Numbered from the stretch's first letter, positions 1 through 9,908 are shown. The stretch is DNA of 36,596 nt from an uncultured Bacteroidales bacterium (GCA_902768605.1 CACXLY010000014.1:1-36596); one strand, 5' to 3'. Program-made: numbers and translations. The notes: a model not told the origin generated them from the sequence alone.

Positions 1-1
1 C

Positions 2-2257
2 ACACCTTATATAAAATATGGCGCCCAGAACACGCTGAGCATCAAGGTGTACAACGGCATCGAGAATGTCAGCGTGGGGCAGGACTCCCACTCCGTGACC
101 GACCAGACGCAAGGCAACTGGAACGGCATCGTTGGCAGAATAGAGCTGCAGGCGGGGCCGGCCATCTGGCGCAAGCGCGTGCTTCCCCACTTCGAGAATG
201 GCACGATAGACATCATCATCAACGACTCTACCTACCATCTCGCCTTAGGCGACGACACCCTGCGCTGGGACGAGTTTCACCCGCAACTCTACACGCGGAC
301 GGTCACCTATCAAGGCGTGCCCGTCAGCGTGACTTTCGGACTGCGTGAGATACGTGTCCGTGGACAGCAACTCTACATTAACGGACGTCCGCTCTTCCTG
401 CGCGGCACGGTGGGCAACTGCACGTTCCCCGAGACGGGTTACCCGCCTACAGACGAAGCGTCGTGGGAGAGAGTGCTTGGCAAATGCAAGGAGTACGGCC
501 TCAACCACATTCGCTTCCATTCCTATTGCCCGCCGGAAGCGGCTTTCTGCGTGGCCGACCGACTGGGTATCTACCTGCAGCCCGAAGGTCCCTCCTGGCC
601 TAACCACGGCGTGAGGCTGCGCAGAGGAATGCCCATCGACCAGTATCTTCTGGACGAAGGACTGAGGATCATCGATGCCTACGGACATCATCCGTCGTTT
701 TGCATGATGGCGGCAGGCAACGAACCTGCCGGAGACTGGATGCCGTACTGCCAGAACTGGGTGAAGACGATGCGGGAGTACGACTCCAACCGCATCTACT
801 GCGCTGCCTGCGTGGGCGGTGGCTGGGCTTGGGAAGAGGGGTCGGACTATCATGTCAAGTCCGGAGCAAGAGGCCTGGACTGGGATAAGCGAGCGCCGCA
901 CAGCGACGACGACTACTATCAGCTGCTGCAGTATCCCGTCAACTACAAGAAGGAGGAGCCCAACACGGACCCGGTCGTGGCTCATGAAGTGGGACAATGG
1001 TGCGTCTTCCCTGACTTCAAGGAGATACCGCAGTACACGGGCGTCTATAAGGCACGCAACTTCGAGATTTTCCAGGACCTGCTGCGCGACAATGGTATGG
1101 CCGCGCAGGCAGAGCGCTTCCTCATGGCCAGTGGACACCTGCAGGTGCTTTGCTACAAGTACGACATAGAACGCAACCTGCGCACCAAGGACTACAGCGG
1201 CTTCCAGCTGCTCGGTCTGAACGACTACAGCGGACAGGGTACGGCGCTCGTTGGGCCGCTGAATGTGCATTGGCGCGAGAAGGGCTACTGCACCAAGGAG
1301 GACTGGACGGAATTCTGTTCGCCCATCGTCCCTTTGGCCAAGTTCCCTCGCTTTGTTTTTACCAACGACGAGACGCTACGCGTTCCCATCGAGGTCTATA
1401 ATGCTTCGGAGAGAGCAATTACGGATGCCAAGGCCGTCTGGCACATCGCTGAGGCCTCTGGCTCTCTGCCCGCTACGACCATCCCCGTCGGCAAGAACAC
1501 CGAGTTGGGCACCGTGGAGTTTCCATTGACACAATACACGAAGCCTACCAAGCTGACGCTGACGGTCAGCCTCTCCGACAAAGCCAAAAACCATTGGGAC
1601 TTCTGGGTCTATCCCAAGCAACTGCCCGAACTCTCCGCCCTCAGCGCTCAGACTTCTTTCTACGAGACCGACACGCTGGACGCCAAGGCGCTGCAAGTGT
1701 TGAAGCAGGGCGGCGATGTGTTGCTGACGGCGGCCGGAAAGATTCGCTACGGCAACGACGTCGTCCACAGCTTCCTGCCTGTCTTTTGGAACACGTCGTG
1801 GTTCAAGATGCGTCCGCCGCACACCACAGGTGCCTACATACAGAGCAAGCACCCCGTGTTCCGCGAGTTCCCCACCGACGACTGGCAGAACCTGAACTGG
1901 TGGGAGCTGGTCAACCGCACGCAGGCCATCAACCTGAAGGAGTTCCCCGCAGAGTTCCAGCCCATCGTGCAGCCTATCGACACATGGCACGTGTCGCGCA
2001 AGCTGGGAATGCTGCTTGAGGTGAAGGTGCTGAAGGGGCGACTGCTGCTGACCACGCTGCCCATCGGACGCGACACGCCCGTCTGTCGACAGCTGCGCTA
2101 CTCCATCCTGAAGTACATGCTGAGCAAGGACTTCAAGCCCGCCACGAAGGTTGAGCCTGAGGTCATCCGCCATCTCTTCGAGCGCGAGGCACCGCCCGTG
2201 AACATGTTTACAAAGGACGCGCCCGACGAGCTCAAAGGCAAGACGAAAGGCAGCTAA
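2..2257 (+). CDS. Glycoside hydrolase family 2 enzyme, 5' end missing
   Basis: A GH2 exo-acting glycosidase; the substrate cannot be told from sequence. The reading frame is open to the left edge, so the GTG at 47 is internal and the true start lies outside the window. Residues are counted from that GTG. The jelly-roll sugar-binding domain is partial and ends in the typical QGNWNGIVG stretch. A short linking domain ends in WDEFHPQLY. The TIM barrel begins at LYINGRPLFLRG (about 109). The likely acid/base is E226 in AAGNEP and the likely nucleophile is E314 in AHEVGQW. An Ig-like segment (about 390-500) and an alpha/beta C-terminal domain follow. The segment between jelly roll and barrel looks shorter than usual for GH2. 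It converges on cysS with 12 bp between stops. GH2 family membership is firm; specificity is not. Confidence 0.88.
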   Translation, partial: TPYIKYGAQNTLSIKVYNGIENVSVGQDSHSVTDQTQGNWNGIVGRIELQAGPAIWRKRVLPHFENGTIDIIINDSTYHLALGDDTLRWDEFHPQLYTRTVTYQGVPVSVTFGLREIRVRGQQLYINGRPLFLRGTVGNCTFPETGYPPTDEASWERVLGKCKEYGLNHIRFHSYCPPEAAFCVADRLGIYLQPEGPSWPNHGVRLRRGMPIDQYLLDEGLRIIDAYGHHPSFCMMAAGNEPAGDWMPYCQNWVKTMREYDSNRIYCAACVGGGWAWEEGSDYHVKSGARGLDWDKRAPHSDDDYYQLLQYPVNYKKEEPNTDPVVAHEVGQWCVFPDFKEIPQYTGVYKARNFEIFQDLLRDNGMAAQAERFLMASGHLQVLCYKYDIERNLRTKDYSGFQLLGLNDYSGQGTALVGPLNVHWREKGYCTKEDWTEFCSPIVPLAKFPRFVFTNDETLRVPIEVYNASERAITDAKAVWHIAEASGSLPATTIPVGKNTELGTVEFPLTQYTKPTKLTLTVSLSDKAKNHWDFWVYPKQLPELSALSAQTSFYETDTLDAKALQVLKQGGDVLLTAAGKIRYGNDVVHSFLPVFWNTSWFKMRPPHTTGAYIQSKHPVFREFPTDDWQNLNWWELVNRTQAINLKEFPAEFQPIVQPIDTWHVSRKLGMLLEVKVLKGRLLLTTLPIGRDTPVCRQLRYSILKYMLSKDFKPATKVEPEVIRHLFEREAPPVNMFTKDAPDELKGKTKGS

Positions 2258-2269
2258 GAGGGTGTCAAA

Positions 2270-3769
2270 TCACTTGTTGAGGGTCCAGGAGAAGCCGTCC
2301 TTCGTGTCCTTCACCTCGAAGCCGAGGGCAGCGAGGTCGTCGCGTATCTTGTCGCTCAGCGCCCAGTTCTTCTCGGCCTTTGCTGCCTGCCGTTGCTCCA
2401 AGAGCATGTTGACGACGGCTCCGAAGGCCTCCTCGCGCGCCTTGTTGCTGACGCCGGTGTCCTGCCGGAGGCCGAGGATTTCGGTCGTGAACGTCTCCAT
2501 GAGTTTGAGCAAGGCCTGTGCCACGTCCGCCGTGATGCTCGCCTTCTTGTCCGTCAGCGTGTTGATGACGCGGCAGGCGTCGAAGAGGTGGCTGATGACG
2601 ATGGGCGAGTTCAGGTCGTCGTTCATGGCGTCGTAGAGCTGTTGCGATAACGTCGCAACATACGAGGACTCGACCTGCGGCTGGCCCTTGACCTTTTGGC
2701 CGTCCTGGAGGCGGCGCAGGTTCTTCAGGCCGTCCATGAGGCGGGCAAGGCCTTTCTCGGCGGCTTGCAGTGCTTCGTTGCCGAAATCGACGGTCGAGCG
2801 GTAGTGTGCCTGCAGGATGAAGAAGCGGATGGTCATCGGCGTGTAGGCCTGGGAGAGCAGCGGATGGTCGCCCGTGAAGAACTGCGGCAGGGTGATGAAG
2901 TTGTTGTAGGACTTGCCCATCTTCTTGCCGTCGATGGTAATCATATTGTTGTGCATCCAGTAGTGCACCATCTGGCTGCCTTGACTGGCTACGGCCTGCG
3001 CTATCTCGCACTCGTGGTGCGGGAAGATGAGGTCCATGCCGCCTCCGTGGATGTCGAAGTGGTCGCCAAGATACTTGCGTCCCATGGCCGTGCACTCGCA
3101 GTGCCAGCCTGGGAAGCCGTCGCTCCATGGGCTTGGCCAGCGCATGATGTGCTCGGGCTGGGCAGCTTTCCAGAGGGCAAAGTCCGCCTGGTTCTTCTTC
3201 TCTCCCACGCCGGCCAGTTCACGACTTGCGTCCTTCACGTTCTCAAGGTCTCTGCCCGAGAGGATGCCCCAGCGGTGGTCCTTGTTGTACTTCTCTATGT
3301 CGAAGTAGATGCTGCCGTTGCTCTCGTAGGCATAGCCGTTGTCGAGGATTTGGCGGACGAGCTGCTGCTGCTCGATGATGTGGCCCGTGGCGTGCGGCTC
3401 GATGCTTGGCGGCAGGCAGCCCAGGGCGTCCATCGCCTCGTGGAAGCGGTTGGTGTAGTATTGTGCCACTTCCATCGGCTCGAGTTGTTCCAGTCGGGCC
3501 TTCTTGGCAATCTTGTCCTCGCCCTCGTCGGCATCATGCTCCAGGTGCCCCACGTCCGTGATGTTGCGCACGTAGCGCACCTTATATCCGATGTGCTGGA
3601 GGTAGCGGAAGAGGAGGTCGAAGGTGATGGCAGGCCTGGCGTGTCCGAGGTGCGCATCGCCATAGACAGTCGGGCCGCAGACGTACATGCCTACGCGCCC
3701 CGGGTTGAGCGGCTTAAAGCGTTCCTTCTGCCTGCTCAACGTGTTATAAATAAGAAGGGGTTGTTCCAT
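2270..3769 (-). CDS. cysS: Cysteinyl-tRNA synthetase
   Basis: Class I aminoacyl-tRNA synthetase that activates cysteine and charges tRNA-Cys in the cytoplasm. The 499-residue length fits bacterial CysRS. The HIGH signature is HLGH at 40-43 and the KMSKS loop is KKMGKS at 282-287. The zinc site that selects cysteine is visible as C31 in VCGPTVY, C224 in GWHCEC and the HHECE stretch at 251-255. The C-terminal region is the helical anticodon-binding part. It is the last gene of the leftward dnaE-trxA-small protein-cysS run, starting 16 bp after the small acidic gene. No separate promoter was seen in the 16-bp gap, so co-transcription is likely. Confidence 0.97.
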   Translation of the reverse strand: MEQPLLIYNTLSRQKERFKPLNPGRVGMYVCGPTVYGDAHLGHARPAITFDLLFRYLQHIGYKVRYVRNITDVGHLEHDADEGEDKIAKKARLEQLEPMEVAQYYTNRFHEAMDALGCLPPSIEPHATGHIIEQQQLVRQILDNGYAYESNGSIYFDIEKYNKDHRWGILSGRDLENVKDASRELAGVGEKKNQADFALWKAAQPEHIMRWPSPWSDGFPGWHCECTAMGRKYLGDHFDIHGGGMDLIFPHHECEIAQAVASQGSQMVHYWMHNNMITIDGKKMGKSYNNFITLPQFFTGDHPLLSQAYTPMTIRFFILQAHYRSTVDFGNEALQAAEKGLARLMDGLKNLRRLQDGQKVKGQPQVESSYVATLSQQLYDAMNDDLNSPIVISHLFDACRVINTLTDKKASITADVAQALLKLMETFTTEILGLRQDTGVSNKAREEAFGAVVNMLLEQRQAAKAEKNWALSDKIRDDLAALGFEVKDTKDGFSWTLNK

Positions 3770-3785
3770 TGCTGAATGTTCTTAA

Positions 3786-4106
3786 TTAATTTTGCGTCTC
3801 TCCGTATTCCAGCTCGCCATCCACCACCCAGCGAAGGTCCTCGGGGTCAAATTCGCCCATCTTGTCCTTCTTGGCCTGTTTGGCAACGTACTTAGCCACC
3901 TCCTCCACGTCGATGTCGATGTCCTCGTCGCCGCTGTGCTTGTCGAGGAGATCGACGTAGTACTCGCCGATGACGTCGATGAAGTAGTAGAGTTCGTCTT
4001 CCGTGAAGCGGTCCTTGAGGTCCTGCGGCAGGTAGTTCTTGATGTACTCGACCGTCTTGCGGTCATCCTCAGCATCGAGGAGGAGGTCTTCTTCGAAGGT
4101 ACTCAT
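3786..4106 (-). CDS. Small acidic protein of unknown function
   Basis: A 106-residue protein, strongly acidic throughout with many Asp/Glu clusters (for example DIDIDVEEVAKYV) and no signal peptide or membrane segment, so probably cytoplasmic and helical. I do not recognise the family. Its place between trxA and cysS, on the same strand and 16 bp from cysS, together with clean ATG start and stop, supports a real gene. The overlapping longer reading frames in this stretch have the low-complexity composition of shadow frames. It could be a small adaptor or a protein specific to Bacteroidales; no function is assigned. Confidence 0.75.
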   Translation of the reverse strand: MSTFEEDLLLDAEDDRKTVEYIKNYLPQDLKDRFTEDELYYFIDVIGEYYVDLLDKHSGDEDIDIDVEEVAKYVAKQAKKDKMGEFDPEDLRWVVDGELEYGETQN

Positions 4107-4135
4107 AGATTCTTTTTGTTATAGGGTTTTAGGGG

Positions 4136-4195
4136 TTTCTAAGCATTTCTAGGATTTTCTAGGATTTCCTAGGCATTCCTAGGTTTTCCTAGGGC
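4136..4195. repeat. Six 10-bp tandem repeats overlapping the trxA stop
   Basis: Six consecutive decamers, first form TTTCTAAGCA, drifting through TTTCTAGGAT to TTCCTAGGGC. The last decamer contains the CTA that is the trxA TAG stop (4189-4191) on the minus strand. The array fills most of the gap between trxA and the small acidic gene. The decamer core CTAG is self-complementary, but no terminator with a T-run is evident. Confidence 0.85.
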
Positions 4196-4506
4196 AGCAT
4201 TGCCTTTATTTTCTCTTCAAGTGCTGGGCGAGGTACGAGGCCGACGCTGCGGTCCACTTCCTTACCGTCCTTGATGAAGACGACCGTGGGGATGTTGCGT
4301 ACGCCGAAGCGCATGGCGAGGTCCTCGTCCTCTTCCACGTCGCACTTGCCCACGATGGCGAGGCCGTCGTAGTCCTTTGCCAGTTCCTCGATGACGGGAG
4401 CGAGGCGCTTGCAGGGGCCGCACCACGTTGCCCAGAAGTCCAATACGAGAGGCTTGCCGGTAGCCACCAAAGCCTCGAAGTTGCCAGTGTTGATTACTTG
4501 TGCCAT
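4189..4506 (-). CDS. trxA: Thioredoxin
   Basis: A 105-residue thioredoxin, the usual size for the family: a cytoplasmic dithiol reductant for ribonucleotide reductase and oxidised proteins. The redox motif is WCGPC at residues 28-32 (FWATWCGPC). The cis-proline loop NIPTVVF and the C-terminal GLVPRP region are present. No signal peptide is visible. The reading frame extends much further upstream without a stop, but that extension runs through a 9-bp tandem repeat and then antisense through dnaE. The ATG at 4506, giving MAQVINTGNF, is therefore the start. It lies 56 bp downstream of dnaE. The stop codon lies inside the adjacent decamer array. Confidence 0.95.
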   Translation of the reverse strand: MAQVINTGNFEALVATGKPLVLDFWATWCGPCKRLAPVIEELAKDYDGLAIVGKCDVEEDEDLAMRFGVRNIPTVVFIKDGKEVDRSVGLVPRPALEEKIKAMLP

Positions 4507-4510
4507 AATG

Positions 4511-4564
4511 TTCTGATTGTTCTGATTGTTCTGATTATTCTGATAACTCTGATTGTTCTGATTT
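4511..4564. repeat. Six 9-bp tandem repeats between dnaE and trxA
   Basis: Six 9-mers of consensus TTCTGATTG with small changes fill the gap between the dnaE stop and the trxA start and touch the dnaE stop codon (4563-4565). A related 9-mer array lies at 21637-21681 after punA. Confidence 0.87.
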
Positions 4565-7500
4565 AAGCGTTTATGCTGTATGTCAGGGCTTCGCTGTTCT
4601 CGATGTCGGTCAGTAGTTGCCGCGTCACCTTGATGCGATGCTTGTGTGAAGTCATGCGAAGCTGGTTGTGAGGATTGGTTGCGTCGATGAAGACCATTCG
4701 CAGGGCAGCATTGCCGGGGTTCTCCTCGACATAGGAGGTCAGCATCTCCACGTCGTCCATGCTCAGGGCGGCCGTGTTGACGTTGATTGTGATTTGCTCT
4801 ACCACTTTGTCGCTGACGTCGGCCAGCCAGTCTATGCGCCCTATGCGGAGGTCGAACGCGCCCTCTTTGAAGCGGTGCTTCTCTACGGTTCCCGAGATGA
4901 GCACAGAGCGGTCGATGCAAAGGTAGCCGCCCCACTTCACCCAGTTGTCGCCGAAGAGCGCTATCTCGCCGGTGCCGCTGAAGTCCTCGATGGTAGCTAC
5001 GCCGAAGGGCTTCCCGTTCTTTGTCGTGCCGGAGCGGACAGCAGTCACGATGCCTCCCAGGCGAACGCTCTTCCCTGCAAAGGCTGAGAGGTACTCCATC
5101 TCAGCTAACTTCAGGTTGCAGACATGCTGCAGGACTACGTAGTACTCGTCGAGGGGATGAGCCGAGAGATAGATGCCGACCAGCGAGCGCTCCTTGTTCA
5201 GGCGCTCCAGTGCAGTCCATTCCTCAGCATCTGGCACTGCAGGCTTGTTCAGTTCGATGGCATCCATCCCGAAAAGCGAGAACTTGGCCTCCTCTTGTGC
5301 CTGCTGATACTGTTGTCCGTAGCGCACAATCAAGTCGAGGAAGGCATCGCCCTTCTGGTTCACTGCTACGAATTGCTCGCGGCGCACACCTGCCGAGATG
5401 GTGTCGAAGGCACCGCTCATGGCAAGGCACTCTATGCCGTTCCGCTTGACGGATGACATGTTGACGCGTTCCGCGAAATCGTAGATGTCCTTGAAGGGTC
5501 CGTTCTTCTGCCGCTCGTCTACAATGGCTTGCACGGCCGCTTCACCCAGTCCCTTGATGGCCATCAGACCATAGCGGATTTGCTGGCGGTCGTTGACGCC
5601 GAAGTCGCGATGCGACTCGTTGACGTCAGGACCGAGCACCTCAATCTTCATCGCGTGGCATTCCTCGAGCAGCTTAGTCACTTCCTTCACGTCGTCCTTG
5701 CCTCGCGTCAGCAGGGCTGCCATGAACTCGGCAGGATAGTGTGCCTTCATGTATGCCGTCTGATAGGAAACCCACGAGTAGCAAGCAGCGTGGGACTTGT
5801 TGAAGGCATATTTGGCGAACTCTTCCCACTCGCCCCAGATCTTCTCAAGAATCTTGGGGTCGTGTCCGTTCCTTGTGCCGCCCTCGATGAACTTCGGCTT
5901 CATCTCCTTGATGAGGCTTTCAATCTTCTTGCCCATTGCTTTACGAAGGGCATCGCTCTCGCCGCGGGTGAAGCCAGCCAGCTTGCGCGAGAGCAGCATG
6001 ACCTGCTCCTGATAGACGGTGATACCATACGTGTCGCGCAGGTACTCTTCGCAAGCGGGGAGGTCGTAGGTGATAGGCTCCTGCCCGTTCTTGCGCCGGA
6101 TGAACTGCGGAATCTTGTCCATTGGCCCGGGCCGGTAGAGGGCATTCATGGCGATGAGGTCCTCGAAGACCGTCGGATGCAGTTCCTTCAGGTACTTGCG
6201 CATGCCTGCAGACTCGAACTGGAATGTGCCGACCGTCTTGCCTTCCTGATATAATTTATATGTAAGCGGGTCGTCGATGGGAATGTTGTCCACGTCGATG
6301 TCTATGCCGCGTGATTCCTTGACGATGCGGCACGCCTCCTTTAGCTGCGAGAGCGTCTTCAGCCCCAGGAAGTCCATCTTAATGAGGCCGGTGCTCTCGA
6401 TGACATGTCCGTCGTATTGCGTGACTGCCGTCTTGCGGTCTGGGAAATCAGGGTCGTCGGCAGTGGAGACAGGCACGTGGTCGCTTATCGGGTCGCGGCA
6501 GATGATGAAGCCACAGGCGTGGATACCCGTGTTGCGCACAGTCCCCTCGAGCTTGAGCGCGTACTTTATGGTGTCGGCTTCTTTCACGTCGCGCGAGTAT
6601 TTTGCTTCCTTCAGTTCAGGTGTAGCGTCGATGTAGTTCTCGAGAATGGGTTTCTTTCCGTCGGGCAGGCGGTCGGGCATTGCCTTGCACCACGCGTTGA
6701 CAACGGAGAGAGGCACTTTCTCGACCCTTCCCACGTCCTTCAGGCTGTTCTTCGCAGCCATCTTACCATAGGTGATGATGTGGGCGCAGTTCTCCGCGCC
6801 ATACTTGTCCATGACCCATTGCAGCACTTTGCCTCGCCCGTCGTCGTCGAAGTCCGTGTCGATATCGGGCAAGGAGATGCGGTCGGGGTTGAGGAAGCGC
6901 TCGAACAGCAAGTCGTACTTGATGGGGTCGAGACGTGTGATGCCGAGGCAGTAAGCCACAACCGAGCCGGCTGCCGAGCCTCGGCCCGGGCCTACCCAAA
7001 CGCCGAGGTTGTTCCTGGCGCTGTTGATGAAGTCCTGCACGATGAGGAAGTAGCCCGGGAAGCCCATCGTCTTCATAATGTGCAGCTCGAAACGGATGCG
7101 CTCGTCCAACTCCTTCGACAGAGGGGTCCCATACAGCCGGGCGGCTCCCTCGTAGGCAAGCTTGGCGAGGTAGTCTGCCTCGAACTTTATGCGGTAGAGC
7201 TTGTCGATGCCGCCGAGCTTCTCAATCTTCTTTCTCCCTTCTTCTTCGGGAAGAGGGTTCTCGCCGTTTTCGTCGCTCGTGAACTCCCTGAAGAGGTCCT
7301 CCTCCGTGAACTTCTGCCTCCAGAGCTCTTCTGTGCCGAAGTCCTCGGGGATGGGGAAGAAGGGCATGATGGGATTCGACTCGAGGTCGTACATCTCGAC
7401 CTTGTCGAGCACCTCGCATGTGTTGGCAAGCGCTTCGGGAATGTCGGGGAAGATGGCGTTCATCTCAGCCTTGGTCTTGAACCACTCCTGCTTGCTGTAG

Positions 7501-8282
7501 CGCATACGGTTGGGGTCGTTGATGTCCTTTCCGGTCGAGAGGCAGAGCAACAGGTCGTGGGCCTCGGCATCGTCTTCATTGAGGAAGTGCGAGTCGTTGG
7601 AGCAGATGAGCTTCACACCATACTTCCTGGCCAGTTCGACGAGTACGGGATTGACGCGCTTCTGCACCTCGTAGGTCTCGCGATTGGCTTCTTGCGTCGG
7701 ATTGGTCACTTCGTGGCGCTGCAGCTCGATGTAGTAGTCGTCGCCCCAGATGTCGTGGAACCACTTGACTGCCTCCTCGGCGCCCTTGATGTCGCCGTTT
7801 TGAATCTTCTTCGGCACTTCACCGCCGATGCATGCTGAGCAGATGATGAGGCCTTCGTGATAGGTGGCGAGGTCCTTGTGGTCGGTGCGGGGACGCATGT
7901 AGAAACCATCGACCCAGGAGCGCGAGACGAGTTTGATGAGGTTGTGATAGCCCTGGAGGTTCTTAGCGAGCACAATGAGGTGCCAGCCCGACTGGAACTC
8001 CTTGCCGCCTTCGTGCACATTCTTGTCGCCGTTTCTTGCTACGTACATCTCGCAGCCGAAGATAGGCTTGAACGGCTCCTCTCCCTGCTCCTTCCTCGCC
8101 TTATTGATTTTCTTGCAGTAGTCGTACAGTTCCTTCACGCCATACATGTTGCCGTGGTCGGTGAGGGCCATGCCGCGCATGCCGTCCTTGACTGCTTTGT
8201 CAACCATTCCCTTGATGGACGACTGCCCGTCGAGCAACGAGTATTGAGAGTGGACGTGAAGGTGTACGAAGTCGTTTGTCAT
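4563..8282 (-). CDS. dnaE: DNA polymerase III subunit alpha
   Basis: Replicative C-family DNA polymerase, 1239 residues from the chosen start. An N-terminal PHP domain carries HLHVHSQYS (residues 7-14) and TDHGN (41-45). The polymerase catalytic aspartates are D473 and D475 in LPDIDTDF and D637 in LIKMDFLGL. A helix-hairpin-helix region and an OB fold (VRLGGIVTAV) follow towards the C-terminus. The frame can be extended to an ATG at 8357, but DnaE proteins normally begin just before the FVHLHVHS strand. The ATG at 8282 is preferred, giving a leader of roughly 80 nt from the promoter element at 8369-8376. First gene of the run dnaE-trxA-small protein-cysS; divergent from psd. Confidence 0.97.
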   Translation of the reverse strand: MTNDFVHLHVHSQYSLLDGQSSIKGMVDKAVKDGMRGMALTDHGNMYGVKELYDYCKKINKARKEQGEEPFKPIFGCEMYVARNGDKNVHEGGKEFQSGWHLIVLAKNLQGYHNLIKLVSRSWVDGFYMRPRTDHKDLATYHEGLIICSACIGGEVPKKIQNGDIKGAEEAVKWFHDIWGDDYYIELQRHEVTNPTQEANRETYEVQKRVNPVLVELARKYGVKLICSNDSHFLNEDDAEAHDLLLCLSTGKDINDPNRMRYSKQEWFKTKAEMNAIFPDIPEALANTCEVLDKVEMYDLESNPIMPFFPIPEDFGTEELWRQKFTEEDLFREFTSDENGENPLPEEEGRKKIEKLGGIDKLYRIKFEADYLAKLAYEGAARLYGTPLSKELDERIRFELHIMKTMGFPGYFLIVQDFINSARNNLGVWVGPGRGSAAGSVVAYCLGITRLDPIKYDLLFERFLNPDRISLPDIDTDFDDDGRGKVLQWVMDKYGAENCAHIITYGKMAAKNSLKDVGRVEKVPLSVVNAWCKAMPDRLPDGKKPILENYIDATPELKEAKYSRDVKEADTIKYALKLEGTVRNTGIHACGFIICRDPISDHVPVSTADDPDFPDRKTAVTQYDGHVIESTGLIKMDFLGLKTLSQLKEACRIVKESRGIDIDVDNIPIDDPLTYKLYQEGKTVGTFQFESAGMRKYLKELHPTVFEDLIAMNALYRPGPMDKIPQFIRRKNGQEPITYDLPACEEYLRDTYGITVYQEQVMLLSRKLAGFTRGESDALRKAMGKKIESLIKEMKPKFIEGGTRNGHDPKILEKIWGEWEEFAKYAFNKSHAACYSWVSYQTAYMKAHYPAEFMAALLTRGKDDVKEVTKLLEECHAMKIEVLGPDVNESHRDFGVNDRQQIRYGLMAIKGLGEAAVQAIVDERQKNGPFKDIYDFAERVNMSSVKRNGIECLAMSGAFDTISAGVRREQFVAVNQKGDAFLDLIVRYGQQYQQAQEEAKFSLFGMDAIELNKPAVPDAEEWTALERLNKERSLVGIYLSAHPLDEYYVVLQHVCNLKLAEMEYLSAFAGKSVRLGGIVTAVRSGTTKNGKPFGVATIEDFSGTGEIALFGDNWVKWGGYLCIDRSVLISGTVEKHRFKEGAFDLRIGRIDWLADVSDKVVEQITINVNTAALSMDDVEMLTSYVEENPGNAALRMVFIDATNPHNQLRMTSHKHRIKVTRQLLTDIENSEALTYSINA

Positions 8283-8368
8283 ATGAAGTTTGTCATTGAG
8301 TGTTGAGGCTTTAGCTCGACGTAAGTCAACATCGGAGCAATGTAAGCCATTAGCCATAGATAGAGTTG

Positions 8369-8376
8369 CAAAGATA
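8369..8376 (-). promoter_or_regulatory. Bacteroidetes -7 element upstream of dnaE
   Basis: On the minus strand this reads TATCTTTG, a perfect match to the Bacteroidetes -7 box TAnnTTTG. No good TTTG -33 box is seen at the expected spacing, so the call rests on the -7 match and its position in the divergent dnaE/psd gap. Confidence 0.6.
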
Positions 8377-8447
8377 CGAAAAAAATGAGAGTTATGCGTG
8401 AATTGTCAAGAAATAATGTGTTATTCCTTAATTTTTTTGCAAATCAC

Positions 8448-8479
8448 TTTTCTCTTTTCATTTTTTCTTCGTAACTTTG
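8448..8479 (+). promoter_or_regulatory. Probable psd-pssA promoter
   Basis: TAACTTTG at 8472-8479 matches the TAnnTTTG -7 box. At about the right distance upstream there is only a degenerate -33 box (TTTT, 8448-8451). The predicted transcript would start near 8484 and have a leader of about 17 nt to the psd ATG at 8501. This element also shows that the TTG at 8477 is not a start codon. Confidence 0.6.
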
Positions 8480-8500
8480 AGGCGCACTATATCGAAAATT

Positions 8501-9190
8501 ATGGGCAAACGACTAAGAAAACTAAAGAAAATACGCCTTCATCACGAAGGAAAGTCCACGCTTCTCTGGAGCGCCATCGTGCTTGGAGTGCTTAACTTCG
8601 CTATACTTCACATCTTCGATTCGCGGCTTCCCTTCGACATCTGCATCGCGGTGAGTGCCGTGCTGTATGCCGTCCTGCTGAACTTCTTCCAATGTCCTAT
8701 CCGCACCTTCGAGGGCGAGACGGATGGGCTGGTGCTGGCTCCTGCCGACGGCAAGGTGGTGGTGATCGAGGAGACGGAGGAGTCAGAGTATTTCCACGAC
8801 CGGCGCATCATGGTGAGCATCTTCATGAGTCTCTTCAACGTGCACGCCAATTGGATACCCGTGGACGGCACTGTCAAGCATGTGCGGCACTACGACGGCA
8901 ATTTCCACAAGGCTTGGCTGCCGAAGGCGAGCGAGGAGAATGAGCGATGCACCATCGTCATGGAGACACCCGACGGCACGGAGATACTGGCCCGACAGGT
9001 GGCTGGAGCCATGGCGCGCCGCATCGTCACCTATCCCACCGTGGGCGAAGACTGCTACATCGACGAGCACCTTGGCTTCATCAAGTTCGGCTCCCGCGTG
9101 GACCTCTACCTGCCCATCGGCACGAAGGTCCAGGTGGAACTCGGACAAAAGACGGTCGGCAACGAGACCGTGATAGCGAAACTAAACTAA
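8501..9190 (+). CDS. psd: Phosphatidylserine decarboxylase
   Basis: Converts phosphatidylserine to phosphatidylethanolamine at the inner membrane. The 229-residue length matches the short PSD class. Two hydrophobic segments lie near the N-terminus (about 21-38 and 46-64), followed by APADGKVV (81-88), FNVHANW (112-118) and the autocleavage site FGS, where G197-S198 would be cut and Ser198 become the pyruvoyl group. The start at ATG 8501 is preferred because the upstream TTG lies within the -7 promoter box. pssA follows after 3 bp, so the two steps of phosphatidylethanolamine synthesis are encoded together, decarboxylase first. Confidence 0.95.
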   Translation: MGKRLRKLKKIRLHHEGKSTLLWSAIVLGVLNFAILHIFDSRLPFDICIAVSAVLYAVLLNFFQCPIRTFEGETDGLVLAPADGKVVVIEETEESEYFHDRRIMVSIFMSLFNVHANWIPVDGTVKHVRHYDGNFHKAWLPKASEENERCTIVMETPDGTEILARQVAGAMARRIVTYPTVGEDCYIDEHLGFIKFGSRVDLYLPIGTKVQVELGQKTVGNETVIAKLN

Positions 9191-9193
9191 GCC

Positions 9194-9886
9194 ATGAATC
9201 TGATAAACTTACCCAACACATTGACCTGCTGCAACCTCATCTGCGGTTGTGTGGCAGCGGGCTGTGCTTTCTACGGACAGTACCACTATGCCGTGCTGAT
9301 GATTATCATCGGCGCCGTGTTCGACTTCTTCGACGGCATGGTGGCGCGGGCGCTCGGCATCTCGTCGGCGATAGGCAAGGAGCTCGACTCGCTGGCCGAC
9401 GTCGTCACCTTCGGCCTCGCTCCCAGCGCCATCCTCTTCTACCTTTTCCACGAAGTGCACTGCCCCGAGATGCTAATGCCCGTGAAGCGCTTCCTGCCGT
9501 ACACGGCCTTCCTGATGGCGGGATTCTCTGCCTTGAGGCTTGCGAAGTTCAACATCGACGAGCGGCAGCACCAGCAGTTTATCGGCTTGCCGACGCCTGC
9601 CAACGCTCTTTTCTGGGGAAGCCTCGTCTTGGGCGAGCACGCCTTCCTCGTCTCGCTGAAGTTCAACGCCGTCTTCCTCTTCCTCTTCATGCTGCTCTTC
9701 TGCATGCTGCTGATATGCGAGGTGCCGATGCTGGCGCTGAAGTTCAAGAACCTGAGCTGGGCGGACAACAAACAGCGCTACATCTTTCTTGCCGGCTGTC
9801 TGCCTCTGCTGCTCCTCGGCACCTCATCCCTCGCCGCCATCATCGTGTGGTATGTAGTGCTCTCTATCGTTTTCCCCAGGATTTGA
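9194..9886 (+). CDS. pssA: CDP-diacylglycerol-serine O-phosphatidyltransferase
   Basis: Makes phosphatidylserine from CDP-diacylglycerol and serine, supplying the substrate of the adjacent psd product. The 230-residue integral membrane protein carries the full CDP-alcohol phosphatidyltransferase signature DG-x2-AR-x8-G-x3-D-x3-D, beginning at DGMVAR (about 50) and ending in LDSLAD. Several strongly hydrophobic segments surround it. It begins 3 bp after psd and is followed by a 504-bp gap made of repeats. Confidence 0.95.
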   Translation: MNLINLPNTLTCCNLICGCVAAGCAFYGQYHYAVLMIIIGAVFDFFDGMVARALGISSAIGKELDSLADVVTFGLAPSAILFYLFHEVHCPEMLMPVKRFLPYTAFLMAGFSALRLAKFNIDERQHQQFIGLPTPANALFWGSLVLGEHAFLVSLKFNAVFLFLFMLLFCMLLICEVPMLALKFKNLSWADNKQRYIFLAGCLPLLLLGTSSLAAIIVWYVVLSIVFPRI

Positions 9887-9908
9887 TTTGCCGGCATCAG
9901 GTAAACAA

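Noticed and set aside
4189..4935. A 248-residue thioredoxin fusion
   Set aside because: The upstream part is antisense to dnaE and a 9-bp repeat. The ATG at 4506 gives a normal 105-residue thioredoxin.
8477..8500. TTG start for psd at 8477
   Set aside because: This TTG is part of the TAACTTTG -7 promoter box.
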